A DNA stretch of 64,000 nt from Symsagittifera roscoffensis (taxonomy: Eukaryota > Xenacoelomorpha > Acoela > Convolutidae): NCBI RefSeq assembly GCF_963678635.1, contig NC_087062.1, forward strand, positions 62,232,386 through 62,296,385, given 5' to 3'. Below, in pieces: positions 35,471-45,548 of the stretch (positions are counted from its first letter, which is position 1; every line of letters begins with the position of its first letter). A program made the position numbers and the translations under genes. Under the pieces are notes generated by a model. The model saw nothing but the letters and a program-made list of their open reading frames with translations. It did not search any database and was not told the origin of the DNA.

Positions 35471-36660
35471 TCAAACTTAAAGGCAATCAATCTGTCTACG
35501 CAATTGACCTTTCCCAGCTTTTTCTTGAAATTCAAACGTGTTAACTCCAATCCATGCAGACCACGAAAGATTAAATTTGGCCTGAAAGAATTTCTGAAAA
35601 AAAAACTAATAAAACATTATCATGACCTATATTAGTCTTCACTACTGTCCCAGAAGAGTTCTTTTAAGGCAAAATGAGTTGATAAATGAGAAAAAAAAAG
35701 AGATTTATGATAGGGGAACAGTTAAGGAATAAGGACAAACATTACCAAATCATGAATATCTCACTCGAGATGAGAAACTGAGAGCTTTATAATGGTTTGT
35801 CTCTTACAGAAGACCTGACATTCATTACTATACCCGAGCATTGGTCGTCAACCCATAAAAATTCAAAATGATAATCAGCTGAATGGCTTTAACTGCTTGC
35901 TAACGTTTATCTTTTGAAAGTTGTTGAGATTCAAATTGTTAGTTGGAAATGGTTGAGATCCAAAGTCACTGTTTTTATTGAGTTTTCTATTGTTTCTTTG
36001 TTGTCTTTTGTTGCTTTCAATTGTTGTCTAATGAATGTTCAATTGTTTAGAATGTTCAGTGAATCTTAAATAACATATATTAAGGCAAGGTTTAAACTTG
36101 ATCTTCTAATACAAAAATCCCATTTTCCTTTTGGCGATCAATCATTCATTCAAGTTAAATACAATTTACAATATCATTCAAGAAACTTTCTTAGAGATAC
36201 GGTTTGTTTCTGACTATCTCGACTACAAATTAAGTTTCAATTACAGTCTATAGAACTATAATCGTCCACTGCTATTCTCTTTTTGTCATCTTTCCTGGAG
36301 CTCAGGTCTTGTTTGAATCGATAGTAATCAATTCCGTTCATAGTTTTGTACGTTTCGAAGTACTAAAACAAAGATAGATCACTGAAAAAGCTTTCACGTA
36401 AGCTTACAAAGCTGGTAGCTTTGAATCGAACTCCACTACATAGCTGAGCCACATAACCTAGTTTATTTCATACTTCTGGAAATTCAAGTTCACCTGTTTT
36501 TTTTTAAACTGAAAATCTCACTAAAAGTATATCATTTTTTGTGAACTTGCGAGTAGCATCTTAGTGACCTTAGCAAGTGATATACCACGCCGTTCTTCAA
36601 TTTTATTTCATTATTATATTCGATAACATTTGTAGACAGTTCATGAAATGTGGCACTGAC

Positions 36661-36796
36661 CTTGGGTTTGAATTTTTCGTTGTTTCGCTTCCTCTCTCCC
36701 TCTTCTGCCCTCTGAACATCCTCCAGCACCTTTTTCTGCTTCTGAGCCTCTTCTATATTCTTCTCTCCCAGGCACTTGGTCACGTGCTGCCATTTG
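36661..36796 (-). CDS. oxysterol-binding-protein-related (ORP) exon, copy 1
   Basis: A 136-bp exon on the - strand between an acceptor ATGTTGTAG and a donor CCCAAG|GTCAGTG. It enters with one base completing a codon and ends in phase 0. The peptide starts with KWQHVTKCLGEKN, continues IEEAQKQKKVLEDVQRAE and ends NNEKFKPK. This is the conserved C-terminal stretch of the ORP lipid-transfer domain: a Trp-x-x-Val-Thr start, an Ala-x-x-x-Lys then Leu-Glu-x-x-Gln-Arg helix, and a charged run before the final Pro-Lys-Tyr-Phe region. ORPs move sterols and phosphoinositides at membrane contacts. The downstream and upstream exons are not visible. The exon is intact and duplicated at 62193-62328. Confidence 0.8.
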
Positions 36797-36929
36797 CTAC
36801 AACATTATTTCGTCAGTTGCAGTAAACAGAGGCGAAGCAGCCATTTGCAAACAAGCGATAAAAGGGCAAAGAGTAGCTAGCTCTAAAAGGGTAACAAAAA
36901 GTTTTTTGAAAAAAAGTATAACTAATAAA

Positions 36930-37000
36930 AGAAATTTCTGCCATGTGCCGGAACCCAGCCCACGATATGGAGATGAAGAGTCATTTAACAATAGTTAAAC
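36930..37000 (-). repeat. tRNA-like SINE head (B-box GGGTTCCGG)
   Basis: On the - strand a tRNA-like 3' half ends in GGGTTCCGGCACATGGC. The matching copies are at about 62470-62540 (block D2) and, with a better B box GGTTCGATTTCGGCAC, at about 63800-63860. A shared body motif follows (GCGAA..GCAG..TCGCCTCTGT). No functional tRNA is claimed. Confidence 0.4.
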
Positions 37001-37755
37001 ACTAGGAGGCCAGCTAAAGCTGGAGGTACCTGTTTGATATTTTTTTTTAAATGTACGGATGCAAAATTTCCAAATGTGTGAAATTATTCAAAGTTGGATA
37101 TTTACAAAGTCCATAGCTGATTCCTATATAAAGTACGGAGAACACGCTCACCAATACATCTCCGTTTGATTAATTTCTTTTTCTGAAGTGGCACGGTCGT
37201 TTTTTTGGGGGGGGGGGGATTGAACATTGTCCAGAAAAGGGTCATAAGGTCAAAAATTACAAAAGGTTCATAGCGGAGTCCTTGCCAAAAGTTGAAAAAA
37301 ATCGCCTCTGCAGGGCATACTCTTACAGCTTCTTCTCTCGATTGATACCTTAATCTCAGATTTGGCAGTGAAGTTTTCGTGACAACGAAAAAAGTTCTGA
37401 ACGAAAAAATGTTTGCTGAGTCCAACATTGCTTTGCAGAGAATTTTGTATTAGTTTTTTTTGCGATTGAACTCTATCTCAGACTTGACTTATTTTCATTT
37501 GCGAGTTGTGTTTAAAAAAGTGGATTCTAAAAACAACATTACGCTCGCATGTGTGAAAACGCAATATGTAAATGCGAACAAATTTGACACAGATACAATT
37601 GCGATACATTTATTGCAATACAATTGAAACCTTACATTACAAGTAATTGACACAAAGGCAAATCTTCGCTTCGCTAACACTAGCGAGAACTCGACAAAAA
37701 GCAGCAATGTAAAAGGCAATAAAAAGTAGAAAAAAGCCTCAATTAGTAAAAACTC

Positions 37756-37839
37756 GGCTACGTCTCTGATTCGATCTGTGACCCAGAGATTATGAGTCTC
37801 ACACGCTCACGGACGCTTAATACACCACAAACACTAGCC
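37756..37839 (-). repeat. tRNA-Met-like sequence (SINE head), copy 1
   Basis: On the - strand it begins GGCTAGT and ends GTAGCC, so an acceptor-like stem can form. A 7-base loop CTCATAA with anticodon CAT sits between GAGA and TCTC, and a T-loop-like ATCGAAT follows. An 8-bp extra stretch before the anticodon arm and a poor T stem argue against a working tRNA. The 76-bp copy in D2 is at 63281-63356. It reads into an AT-rich body, as a SINE would. Confidence 0.5.
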
Positions 37840-37882
37840 ACAGATAAAGCCGATAACAGATGAGTAGTATTGTAATCCGCCG

Positions 37883-38023
37883 TGTGTCCTTAGGGGGGGG
37901 GGTCTTTTCGACGGTAGGGGTCTTTGGGGTCCTACCAAAATTAGGGTCCAAAAGGACCCATCTTTTTTAAAGACCCCAAAGTACCCTGCCCGAAATAAAA
38001 AAGACCCCCTCTCTTAGGACACC
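37883..38023. repeat. foldback sequence near the Polinton left end
   Basis: GTGTCCTTAGGGGGGGGGTCTTTT at the left pairs with AAAAGACCCCC..TCTTAGGACAC at the right. Inner words GGGGTCTTTGGGG and AAAGACCCCAAAG also pair, around a small palindrome GGGTCCAAAAGGACCC. The whole can fold into a long imperfect hairpin of about 140 nt. It lies 20 bp inside the predicted element terminus and may belong to the terminal repeat. Confidence 0.7.
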
Positions 38024-38500
38024 CGACAGACAAAATACTTTGGTATTTATTTTCGCGCGGTGGTTAAATTTAATCCCTTCTAAACTTTCCCACCACTAAA
38101 TAAGTATGGGTATATCCGGCTGCGGTTTTCTCGCTTATTTTTATCTAAAAGCTAATCCTTTTCGTTCATATAAATATGAGTTTACATAAAGTACCATTCA
38201 TATTTCCTTTTAGAATTTTTTAGTAATTATTGTTCGTTTCTCTTTCTTATTTTATTTCCAAGTCTCCCTTATTTTCGACTTGCATCATTTTGATTCTTTT
38301 AGCCTTACTATTAGCTTACTTTGGGAAACTTCATACGCAATCCTTCGCTCCTGCTTCAAGGGTAAGTTGCAATTACCAGTCTCTTTTGCGCCGGTCTATT
38401 TAACTTAAAACAATGTTTGTTGAATGTTTTATATTTACAAATGTGCAGCCGTAATTCCAAGTGACAAGGCAATTTAGCCGACATTTTCAAGTGAAAAATT
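38024..38500. other. Polinton terminal noncoding region
   Basis: No gene. T-rich sequence between the foldback and the stop codon of the polymerase terminal exon. It probably includes the inner part of the terminal inverted repeat and the polymerase 3' UTR; this cannot be confirmed without the right end. Confidence 0.4.
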
Positions 38501-39030
38501 TTATTGATCAGTTTTATCAAGTTTTCTCCTTTTTTTCTGACTAGAAAGAACAGACGCTTCTGTTAGAATGAATGGGTTATTGATAGGCGGAGGGTCTCTT
38601 GAACTGCTAGCTGCACTTTCTTCTTGAAGCTCTTCCTCCGTATAGCTTTCTTGAAGAAAGCCCCAATCTGGGACCCGGAATTCCGGTGATTGCCAGCTTT
38701 CGCTGCTATAAGTCGGGGTATTTGTCAACTGTGAGTTTGCCCACTCGCTTTCTTCCGCAATGGCCTCGAAGAACACATTTTCTTCTGTAGACCTGTGTCC
38801 AAAGGGCAATGTAGCTATCCCGTCGAATAGTAAGAACCGCTTACTATCGAAGGGTGAAAGGGCAATTCGGTTCTGCGCTATGGTTATGTTGGTATCGGCT
38901 TTCGATTTTATTGAGTAGTTGTATATACGAAGGGTTTTTCCACTCAGTAATGTTTCCCTGAACCTCTGGTGTGTAAGTTGCTGCTGGGAGTGTTGCACTA
39001 CTCCTTTTGCACTCCTCTTGCTAGTTGAAT
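38501..39030 (-). CDS. polymerase gene, terminal exon with NLS-like tail
   Basis: Begins just after the acceptor and encodes SKRSAKGVVQHSQQQLTH, FRETLLSGK and SPFDSKRFLLFDGIATLPFGH. These match the conserved end of Polinton polymerases (Lys-Gly-Val, Leu-Thr-His, Asp-x-Lys-Arg ... Gly-His). A Ser/Glu-rich tail of about 90 residues ends SSQKKRRKLDKTDQ, a likely nuclear localisation signal. The exon is free of frame damage. Confidence 0.8.
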
Positions 39031-39535
39031 CTAAATGAAGAACAAAGATTAGCCCATAAACATATTTTAGCTTTGTAAACCCATAAAAATTCGCAAGCCC
39101 AGTTCTAGTATTAATAACGAAAACGGTTCCCAAATCTGAATATTTTGAAGACTCAATATCTAATAACATTCCAATTTTTTCAATTCCAAAAAGTTTAAAT
39201 ATCTCAATTCATTCCAAATCATACAAATTCCAAATCGTGTCATTATCAAAAAATCATTCCATGTCAAAATTTTAAATTTGTTCACGTCAAAAGTTACAAA
39301 AGTGCGTTCGTGGTGAGTATTTGCTTAAAACATTTTAAATGATGAATAGTTCTTCATTTTAAGTTTTTAAATGAAGAATCAGAGCTTTTCAGGGCTAGTT
39401 ATGTCTAATTAAATTGACAGGGATCAACAAAAGTTATTAATTTGGTCCCAACAAGATCCAAAACCCCAGTGGATGGAACCCTTAATGTAAAGAAATGGAG
39501 GGGGCGTGGAGAGTTTCTTTTTTTTCAATACTAAC
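39031..39535 (-). other. 505-bp intron in the polymerase gene
   Basis: Donor GTTAGT at 39535, acceptor TTTGTTCTTCATTTAG ending at 39031, phase 1 on both sides. Splicing links the palm exon to a downstream frame that carries the expected next polymerase block (KRSAKGV then LTHQRFRETLL), which supports it strongly. The intron holds no gene. Confidence 0.8.
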
Positions 39536-41036
39536 CTGCATATTTCAACGAGTAGAGCTTTGGTTTCAACGCGATGAATTCTGCAATGATTTTTCCCGCC
39601 GCCTCGTCCTTAAATTTCAATACAACCTTCTTATTCACATTGCTGAATAAGAAGTGATCGCTTGGGTAGTTGGAAAAATCGAAACTATCGGTCAGTTTTT
39701 GCAGATCTGAGTATACGTCTTCGGTTTTTATCGCATAAATAAACGAATCTGTGTCACTGTATAGCAGTTCAAGATTCATGCTTGCTTTCATTTGCCGATA
39801 ATGAAAGTAAAACATGAATCTTTTCGACAAATCCAAAATACTTGCACCAATTATCATGGGTTTGTCCCACAAATAACTCGTTACAGCAAAACAAACAGTA
39901 GCAACTTCCTCGTCGATTATCTGGAAGCTTTTCATCGTGCTCAAAGCTGTTTTTTGAAGCAATTCTCTTTCGTTTCTAATAATTTCTAGTTTTTTGCGTC
40001 CTAGTTTTGATTCCATAGTTTTACCGAATGCTGAATTTACGATGAGCTTGTAAAAGTTCTCTTCAATTTTGTTGCGCGCTGACATTCTCAATTGAGTGTT
40101 TAAATCGACAAAGGGCTCCATCCATCTACCTTGACGAAATTTTAAGACCTTAATCAATTTGGTAACTCTTAAGCCTAGTTCTATGTAGAGTTTTAATGTA
40201 AGGTAGTGCAGAACGTAGCCTTCCTTTGGATCTAATGTTTGCACCAGTTTTGGTACCTTTGGTAGCGACGTGACCCCCATCTCCCCTAACATCTGTATTT
40301 GCTCGTTACTTAGTTTATCCGTGCCGATAACTTCACGTGAGGGGGCTAGCGGGTAGTCTGCAAAGTAATCTTGAAGTTCTTCAGGTATACTGAGATCCAC
40401 TTCCAAAATGTATCCCCACTCAGATTTATCGTCGGTTTGCAAAACATATTCGAGACTTTCCTCAACTATTGAGAAATCTTTGATGGGAAGGGGACAGTGT
40501 TTCATAATACCCCCGTATAAATTGTTAGCGTCTATATTCAATAGATAGCTAGAGGGCTCTTCAGGATTGTAGTCTTCGAGGTATTTGTTGTTGGCTTTAA
40601 AAAAACGGCGTGCATATATCGATGACATCCCTGCCCGTATCATTTTTTGAACCATGTTCAAATGCTCCCTTTCAGTAAGTAACTTGAGGTCTGCATTGCA
40701 GACTTTTAAGAATGCATCGCCCGAGAGGTTACTAGCCGTGAAGTAGCATGCACAATCTAATCCGTAAGTTTCGTAACAAACTTCACGAAAGGCTTCGAAT
40801 ACTGAAGCGAGTAGTAGTACGTCCGTTGCTAGGTATACATCATGGTACTCACCTAGTGATGCGCATTTCATTTCGGCGAAAACTTTAATGGCATGGTTGT
40901 ACTGATTTTTCGAAACACTTATTTCCCCTCCCTGCAAAGTGTTGCTCCACAATTTTCTAGGTGGCAGTCGGGTTTCTCGAAACTTTTCAAAACTACTAAA
41001 GTATGAATACGGGTAGAAACCTTTTTGTTTTAGCAA
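39536..41036 (-). CDS. polymerase gene, exonuclease III and palm domain exon
   Basis: Largest intact segment, about 500 codons. Counting from the first codon at 41036 (a TTG, so not a true start; the frame is open further upstream): ExoIII motif Y68xxxD72 in [14 protein letters not shown], palm motif A D169-A-N-N-L-Y-G, motif B K330xxxNSAFG (334-338) and motif C D428-T-D430. All catalytic aspartates are present. Motif A has NNLYG in place of the cellular SLYP form, as usual for protein-primed polymerases. The exon ends at TATGCAG|GTTAGT (39536/39535), so the apparent stop at 39531 lies in the intron. Confidence 0.92.
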
Positions 41037-41038
41037 TG

Positions 41039-41804
41039 CTATCTGTTCTGATGAGTAACCAAGTTCTTCAAAGTAATTTTCCAGTAGGAAAATTTTTCTT
41101 CCGGCAAGTATTCGACGAGTTTTGAAAGGGGGGACAGCATGAATTTATAGGAGTCTATGAAACGTAGATTTTCATACACTTTTTTGAGTTTTCCGATTTT
41201 ATCGGTGTATGATTTGATATAGACCGACATAGTGAGTGATATATACTTCTCCTCAGTGGAAGGGATCACTGAGTAAGTGTTTTCGGGGTTACTGTTTGAG
41301 AGCGCTTTTATAATGAAATGCAGATCATAGTTTGACAAGTTATGCGCTATTACGGGTATATAGTTCGCCGTTTTTCGATTGATATTGCATTCGTTATGCG
41401 CCCACCCCAAGAACTTGTTGGTATAGTGACAGTGATCAAGGACAACTTGGTCATTGTCAGCAAATTCTGTTTCACATATCCAACAAGTGTGCGCTTCTTC
41501 ACGCGTGCAACTTGGTGTGCCAGTGAACGTGTAATACTTTCGTTTTTCGAGGTATATTTGTTTCGCCAAAGATTCGAGCGAGGCGATCAATTCCCTCATA
41601 ACATTTTCTCCTCTCTTCAGTTCAAACTTTAAAACTTCGCGCTTTCCAAATTCAACAACGGCCAGAACGTAACCGCATGGTTGATGAATCTCTAGTGTTT
41701 GGGTGCCAGATTTTTCGGGGTCGGGTTGCGGTCCGTATACGGGTAGTAGTAGCGATTCGAGGTCAAAGTAAATAACTCTCGGTACATACCAGCGGGCAGT
41801 TAAA
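41039..41804 (-). CDS. polymerase gene, exonuclease motifs I and II and HNH-like zinc cluster
   Basis: The frame is open from the homopolymer at 41805 to the stop at 41039, longer than the part starting with ATG at 41599. Upstream of that ATG it contains VIYFDLES, the Asp-x-Glu exonuclease motif I. Counting from the ATG, CWIC (39-42), DHCH (55-58), H68 and C71 form a zinc-binding cluster like that of endonuclease VII folds. [10 protein letters not shown] (86-95) is exonuclease motif II. Polinton polymerases show exactly this insertion between ExoI and ExoII. The last 15-18 codons are probably read in the wrong frame because the polymerase frame takes over near 41087-41099. Confidence 0.8.
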
Positions 41805-42141
41805 TTTTTTGAAACGATGAGTGTCCTTTCCCGGTTTTGGCATAGTGATTACCACTGCCTCGTCTTGGTAGCACATTTCCTGGTGCCTTTGTAGTGTATC
41901 GATGGATGAACATGTATGAAAGCATTTGCGGCAAATTTGGTTTCGGTCTTGGTGTAGTTTTCCACGCACATATTGCACAACCCTCTTCAAATCAGTGGTC
42001 ACCACATAGTGATGAGTTTGTCCGTTGCTGAGTAGTAGTAGGTCAACACATAGATCACTTGAGTATTTGCTGGACACTCTCAAAGGTAGCAATTCACCTT
42101 CTTTGTACTTAATGAAAACAAACAATTGAGTGCTCGGGTTT
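41763..42141 (-). CDS. polymerase gene part with Cys/His cluster
   Basis: After the intron the frame encodes LFVFIKYKEGELLPLRVS, a leucine run and HHYVVTTDLKRVV. A cluster CRKCFHTCSS..LQRHQEMC then gives a zinc-binding motif, followed by MPKPGKDTHRF. Polinton polymerases carry such a Cys/His cluster just before the first exonuclease motif. The frame then closes; coding continues one frame away, the switch lying in the T run at 41805-41810. Confidence 0.7.
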
Positions 42142-42206
42142 CTGAATGAACGTAATGTGTCATACATGATTAAACAAATGTTTTGTCAAAAAAAATCAAT
42201 GCTCAC
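42142..42206 (-). other. 65-bp intron in the polymerase gene
   Basis: GTGAGC at the 5' end, TTCATTCAG at the 3' end, phase 2. Splicing links the frames of the two flanking open segments, and without it both are closed by stops. A small GT-AG intron is a simpler reading than a frameshift here. Confidence 0.65.
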
Positions 42207-42667
42207 CGGAATACATTGACTTGACAGTTGTTAAGTTGTTCAAATCGGTCAATATCATATAGTCCCATTGGCATCTCGTACCAGCCTTCAATTTTCACAA
42301 CATGTTCTTGGGAGAGCTTGTAATTTTTCAGTTTGTTTCGATGTTGGTAGCTTTGGGCAGCAGGATAAAGAGCAGTGGTGGTCTCTGAATATCGATCATG
42401 GTACGCGGCCACAAAGCAGTATAGAAAGCACTTCTGATCGTTTCTCGTTTTAATGTTGGTGAAACTCTGTTTCACCGGTTTCAATGAATCGGGAAGGTCA
42501 ATGTATGAGCCAGCACGGATAGGAGAAAATGATGCAACACTTACAGCCAGCTTTTCAATGCGCTCCACAATCCAACCGCTACCGTGAGAAGCGAACGTGT
42601 TGATGGCATTGACCATATGCTCAATCAATTCCAAATGTCTCTTTCTCGATTCCATTGAAGAAGACAT
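42207..42667 (-). CDS. polymerase gene part with GSGW motif
   Basis: The open frame contains ASHGSGWIVERIEKL, SYIDLP, KTRNDQKCFLYCFVAAYH and, at the end, YDIDRFEQLN then VNVF. These blocks in this order are typical of the N-terminal region of Polinton/Maverick polymerases. The coding part ends at CCG|GTGAGC (42207/42206). The following intron of 65 bp restores the frame. The preceding fragment is in another frame, and the switch lies between 42640 and 42667. Confidence 0.75.
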
Positions 42668-43261
42668 TGATCATCTTAGAATTCAGATATAACATTGTCT
42701 TCTCGTGGCGTAACTCCCCGTCACCAGTTTCGTTTGTATCGCTCGAGAACTTTATCATACTCACATCCACATGCAGTTGAAATTTACAGGGTCCTTCCTG
42801 CACTCTTTCGTCTATCAACGCATCAATTTCCTCTTTGTTTCGCATGATTACATTCATCAGATCCAATTCATCCTCCCTAACGCTCAACTCGTATAGTCTT
42901 AAATTTCCCCTAAACGCAGATTCAGTTGGAGCAGATGATGTTCCCACCTCATTTCCGGGAGTCCAAATGGGTAGTTGATGGTTTTTCGACATATGTTGCC
43001 GGAACTTCTCAACCGAGAGGAAGATTGTATGACAGTAGATACAAAGACTATCAGTTGAGACGTTGTGAGCTAGCTCGACATGCTCCCTAGCTTCTGCCAG
43101 CGAGCTAAGGATTCTCGACATTCGTCACATTTAGTTGGTGGCGGTGAGGCTGCGAATATCTTAAAGATATTTTGTTCATGTCTCAAGTTCCTTGGTGAAC
43201 TAAAGACTTTCGAGCAGGTCGAACAAATGACTGGTGTCTGTTTTCCACTTGAGTTAGGCAT
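42621..43261 (-). CDS. polymerase gene N-terminal part with zinc fingers
   Basis: Two overlapping frames (43261-43070 and 43121-42621). The first has CSTC followed by a His at a spacing slightly short of C2H2 and then CDEC. The histidines that complete the CDEC finger (EAREHVELAH) lie in the second frame, so one base appears lost or gained near 43101-43105. A further finger CIYCHTIF..HMSKNH follows. The rest resembles the region ahead of the GSGW motif in Polinton polymerases: a Phe-Arg-Gly-x-Leu segment, then KFQLHVDVSMIKFSSD. The role of the fingers is unknown; nucleic-acid binding is the natural guess. Confidence 0.65.
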
Positions 43262-43666
43262 TGTTGGTTCAAGATTGAGTGTTCAGGAAAGAAGAATTCT
43301 TTTCAAGAAATTTTTCAAGTTTTACCAAAGCTGATTTTGACAAAGCAAAAGCGAGAAGTGAAAAGTTTTTTTCAAAAACAAAATTTGGATCAAGACTCAA
43401 TTAATTAAACTCAATTACGTGGGTGAAGCATAAAATCAACAGTGGCTTTGAAGTGGTTGTAGTTTTTGGGCTTTATATGGTTTTATGAAATGACTGTCAA
43501 TTCAATTTTGGGTAAATGACTCAACTGTATTAAACAGTATAAATACTTGTGGTTAGAGTACCTGACAATTCCATGAAGGGATCAATCCGGGAATGTTATT
43601 TCTTTTACCTAAAGTGTGTGAATGTTAACACCCACTGCTATTATCAACTTCCCTGTTTAATACAAG

Positions 43667-43798
43667 ACTTGATTGGTGGGTTACCATTTTGGTTGAAACA
43701 AAAAAACTTGGCAAAAAAATTCAAATATATTTTCAATATTTAGTCAAGTTGACAAGTTTTTTTTTTCAACCAAAATGGTAACCCACCAATCAAGTCAA
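43667..43798. repeat. 32-bp inverted repeat (hairpin)
   Basis: GACTTGATTGGTGGGTTACC continuing to TTTTGGTTGAA at 43667-43699 is matched in reverse complement at 43768-43798, with a 68-bp AT-rich loop. A partial third copy (CCACCAATCAAGTCAAG) follows at about 43812. Position upstream of the polymerase gene suggests a terminator or regulatory hairpin, or the remains of a small foldback element. Confidence 0.75.
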
Positions 43799-44510
43799 GC
43801 AAGGAAGATCCACCAATCAAGTCAAGTCAAACATACCTGACAAAAATGATAAAGGGTAGTTGAGAATTTTGTTCATTTCTCAAATAAATTAGTATTCTAT
43901 GACAAATTTCACATATAGTTCATCAAAAGATTGATGCAGGGCCGTTTGGTACAGTAGGCAATAACTACCCGGCAGTGCTATTCATTAGGAACCTCTGAAA
44001 CGCTTGCCCCACTGTAATGTCGGGTCAAAAAATTGATATGTTTCATTTTTAGTACATATTCTTGTAGTGAAAAAAAAAAAATTACAAAAAAAAACTTTGT
44101 CTCCAAATCCAATGAAACCTGGTCCAATCAATTTGTCGTGATTTATTGGACAGGGTTGTAACCCATGTTGAAAAATCGAGAAAAAAACATATTTAGAATT
44201 TTTTAACCATTTTAACCTGAAAATGAGTATTATTAAACGTGAAATCTGTTATAGACATGTAATTTTATTATATATAATGCTTTATACTGGCTCATACACT
44301 CTCTAAAGTCTACTCCTAAGAGTCCTGGCTAACCCCACCAGGCTGTAGACATATTAGAGAGAGAGAAAAAAAAACAAAAATAGAGAGTGTAAAGAGCCAA
44401 AAGTAACTATGGTTGATTAACCGGCAGAATTGCTGGACCCATCCATAAATAGCTTTCTTTTGAAAAAGCTATATCCCAAAAGGGATAATAATGGGGTTTA
44501 TGGATCGTCA

Positions 44511-44512
<2 letters not shown>

Positions 44513-44541
<29 letters not shown>
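44513..44541. repeat. (TC)14 microsatellite
   Basis: Uninterrupted TC dinucleotides. An AG-rich stretch on the same strand (44356-44370) could pair with it. Confidence 0.9.
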
Positions 44542-44543
<2 letters not shown>

Positions 44544-44985
44544 ATCTTTTTCTGTGTTAATATTTATATTTTGAAAACTATTATGAAAAAACATAACAAA
44601 AACATTTTTATGTTTTTTGTTTCAACATCATTAGATAAAATCTTAGGAAGAGTATTCAGTTTATTTTTTATGATTTTTCGAAATGAGCATTAAAAAAAAC
44701 TGATATAAATAAGTTGGATTTGACGAGAAATTTATCAAAATTTATACTTTTAGACTTTTATACCGACTTTTTAAAGTTATTTTGATTTTTTTTCTATTAA
44801 TTTTTTCTTTTGTTTTTATTTCCTTTCTATTGATTAAAAATCACAAAGCAAACTTTAAATTAGAAAAAAATCATAAGCAAAACGTAAACAAAGATTCAGC
44901 CACAATAATAAAAAAACTTATCAAACTAAATAATAAACCCCCAAACTGGTGCACTCTCGGTGGAAACAAAGTTTTTTTTGAGTTT

Positions 44986-45548
44986 TTAGAGATCTCTAAA
45001 TTGCAGTTTGCGTTTTTTCGGCGCAAAGCAAGCATTGATAGGCGGCGTCTCAGCTACTAAGTTTGGTGCAGTGGGACTTTGACTGCCGGAAGAAGAAGTA
45101 GAAGAAGTATACTGCTGCTGTTGTTGAGTGATTGAAAAAACATCCGGTTTTATTGGGGTTTTGGGCGTCTGCTGGTCCTCATCTGTTTTCTCTGTTGAAT
45201 CTGAAGATTCAATCGACTCAATGTTCCAGTAGCTTTCTCGCTCTGCTAAATCTCTAATGGATCCTTCCTGATTTTCGCAAAAGGGGATCGATTGGCAATC
45301 GTAGTTAAACAATATTTTTCTCGGTGAACGATCAAGGCAATAGGGCCTTGAATATCTGTGCTCTTCAGCGCAGGATACGATTCAGTCACACAACAACTCT
45401 CGTAGACCTGTTTTCTGCTTTGTATGAGGATATCAATTTGATCTAGCAAATAATTGGGTAACATCATATGGTTTTTAGTGACCCATTCATCGAATTCTCT
45501 GCTTCCTGAATCAAGATCGTTGAAAGGACTTGCTTTTCGATGACGCAT
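44986..45548 (-). CDS. Polinton protein of unknown function with C-terminal NLS
   Basis: From the ATG at 45548 the frame encodes a basic start (MRHRKASPF), an acidic/aromatic segment and LLDQIDILIQSRKQVYES. It continues to 45246, while an overlapping second frame runs to 44986 and encodes a Ser/Thr/Gln-rich low-complexity region ending APKKRKLQFRDL. A T run at 45315-45319 is the probable place of a one-base shift joining the two frames. No known domain is recognised. The PKKRKL end is a classic nuclear localisation signal. The gene is divergent from the + strand genes starting at 46357 and shares their upstream region. Confidence 0.5.

Larger units (their letters stand above)
35179..37862. 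repeat. large duplicated block D, copy 1 (with ORP exon)
   Basis: Aligns with 60488-63379 from GCTGACTAGCCTTGCGC to GATAACAGATG. It contains a CTTGCGCTGCC minisatellite, an ORP exon on the - strand and tRNA-like SINE heads. Where D1 keeps about 180 bp after the minisatellite (35450-35630), D2 has a fragment of block C instead. Homology stops exactly where the Polinton starts. Confidence 0.85.
38501..43261 (-). pseudogene. Polinton protein-primed DNA polymerase B, whole gene, broken frames
   Basis: One gene can be followed from the ATG at 43261 to the stop at 38501. In order it holds two zinc-finger-like motifs, the Polinton N-terminal region with GSGW, a Cys/His cluster, the 3'-5' exonuclease motifs, palm motifs A, B and C and an NLS-like tail. 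Two introns are inferred (42142-42206 and 39031-39535). Frame changes of one base occur near 43103, between 42640 and 42667, in the T run 41805-41810 and near 41087-41099. Catalytic residues remain, so either decay is recent or the shifts are assembly errors in homopolymers. The fragments are described separately. Confidence 0.85.
43262..44985. other. Polinton intergenic region without a gene
   Basis: 1.7 kb with no supported ORF. It contains a 32-bp perfect inverted repeat (43667-43798), a TC microsatellite (44513-44541) and a TATA-like word on the - strand near 43472-43480 that could serve the polymerase gene. Open frames here are AT-rich chance frames. Confidence 0.5.

Noticed and set aside
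35261-35635. 124-codon + strand ORF
   Set aside because: The first two thirds are minisatellite translation and the remainder has no recognised domain; it is disrupted in block D2.
36421-36458. tRNA-like A and B boxes on the - strand
   Set aside because: TGGCTCAGCTAT and GTTCGATTC are present but only about 17 bp apart, too close for a tRNA or a normal SINE head.
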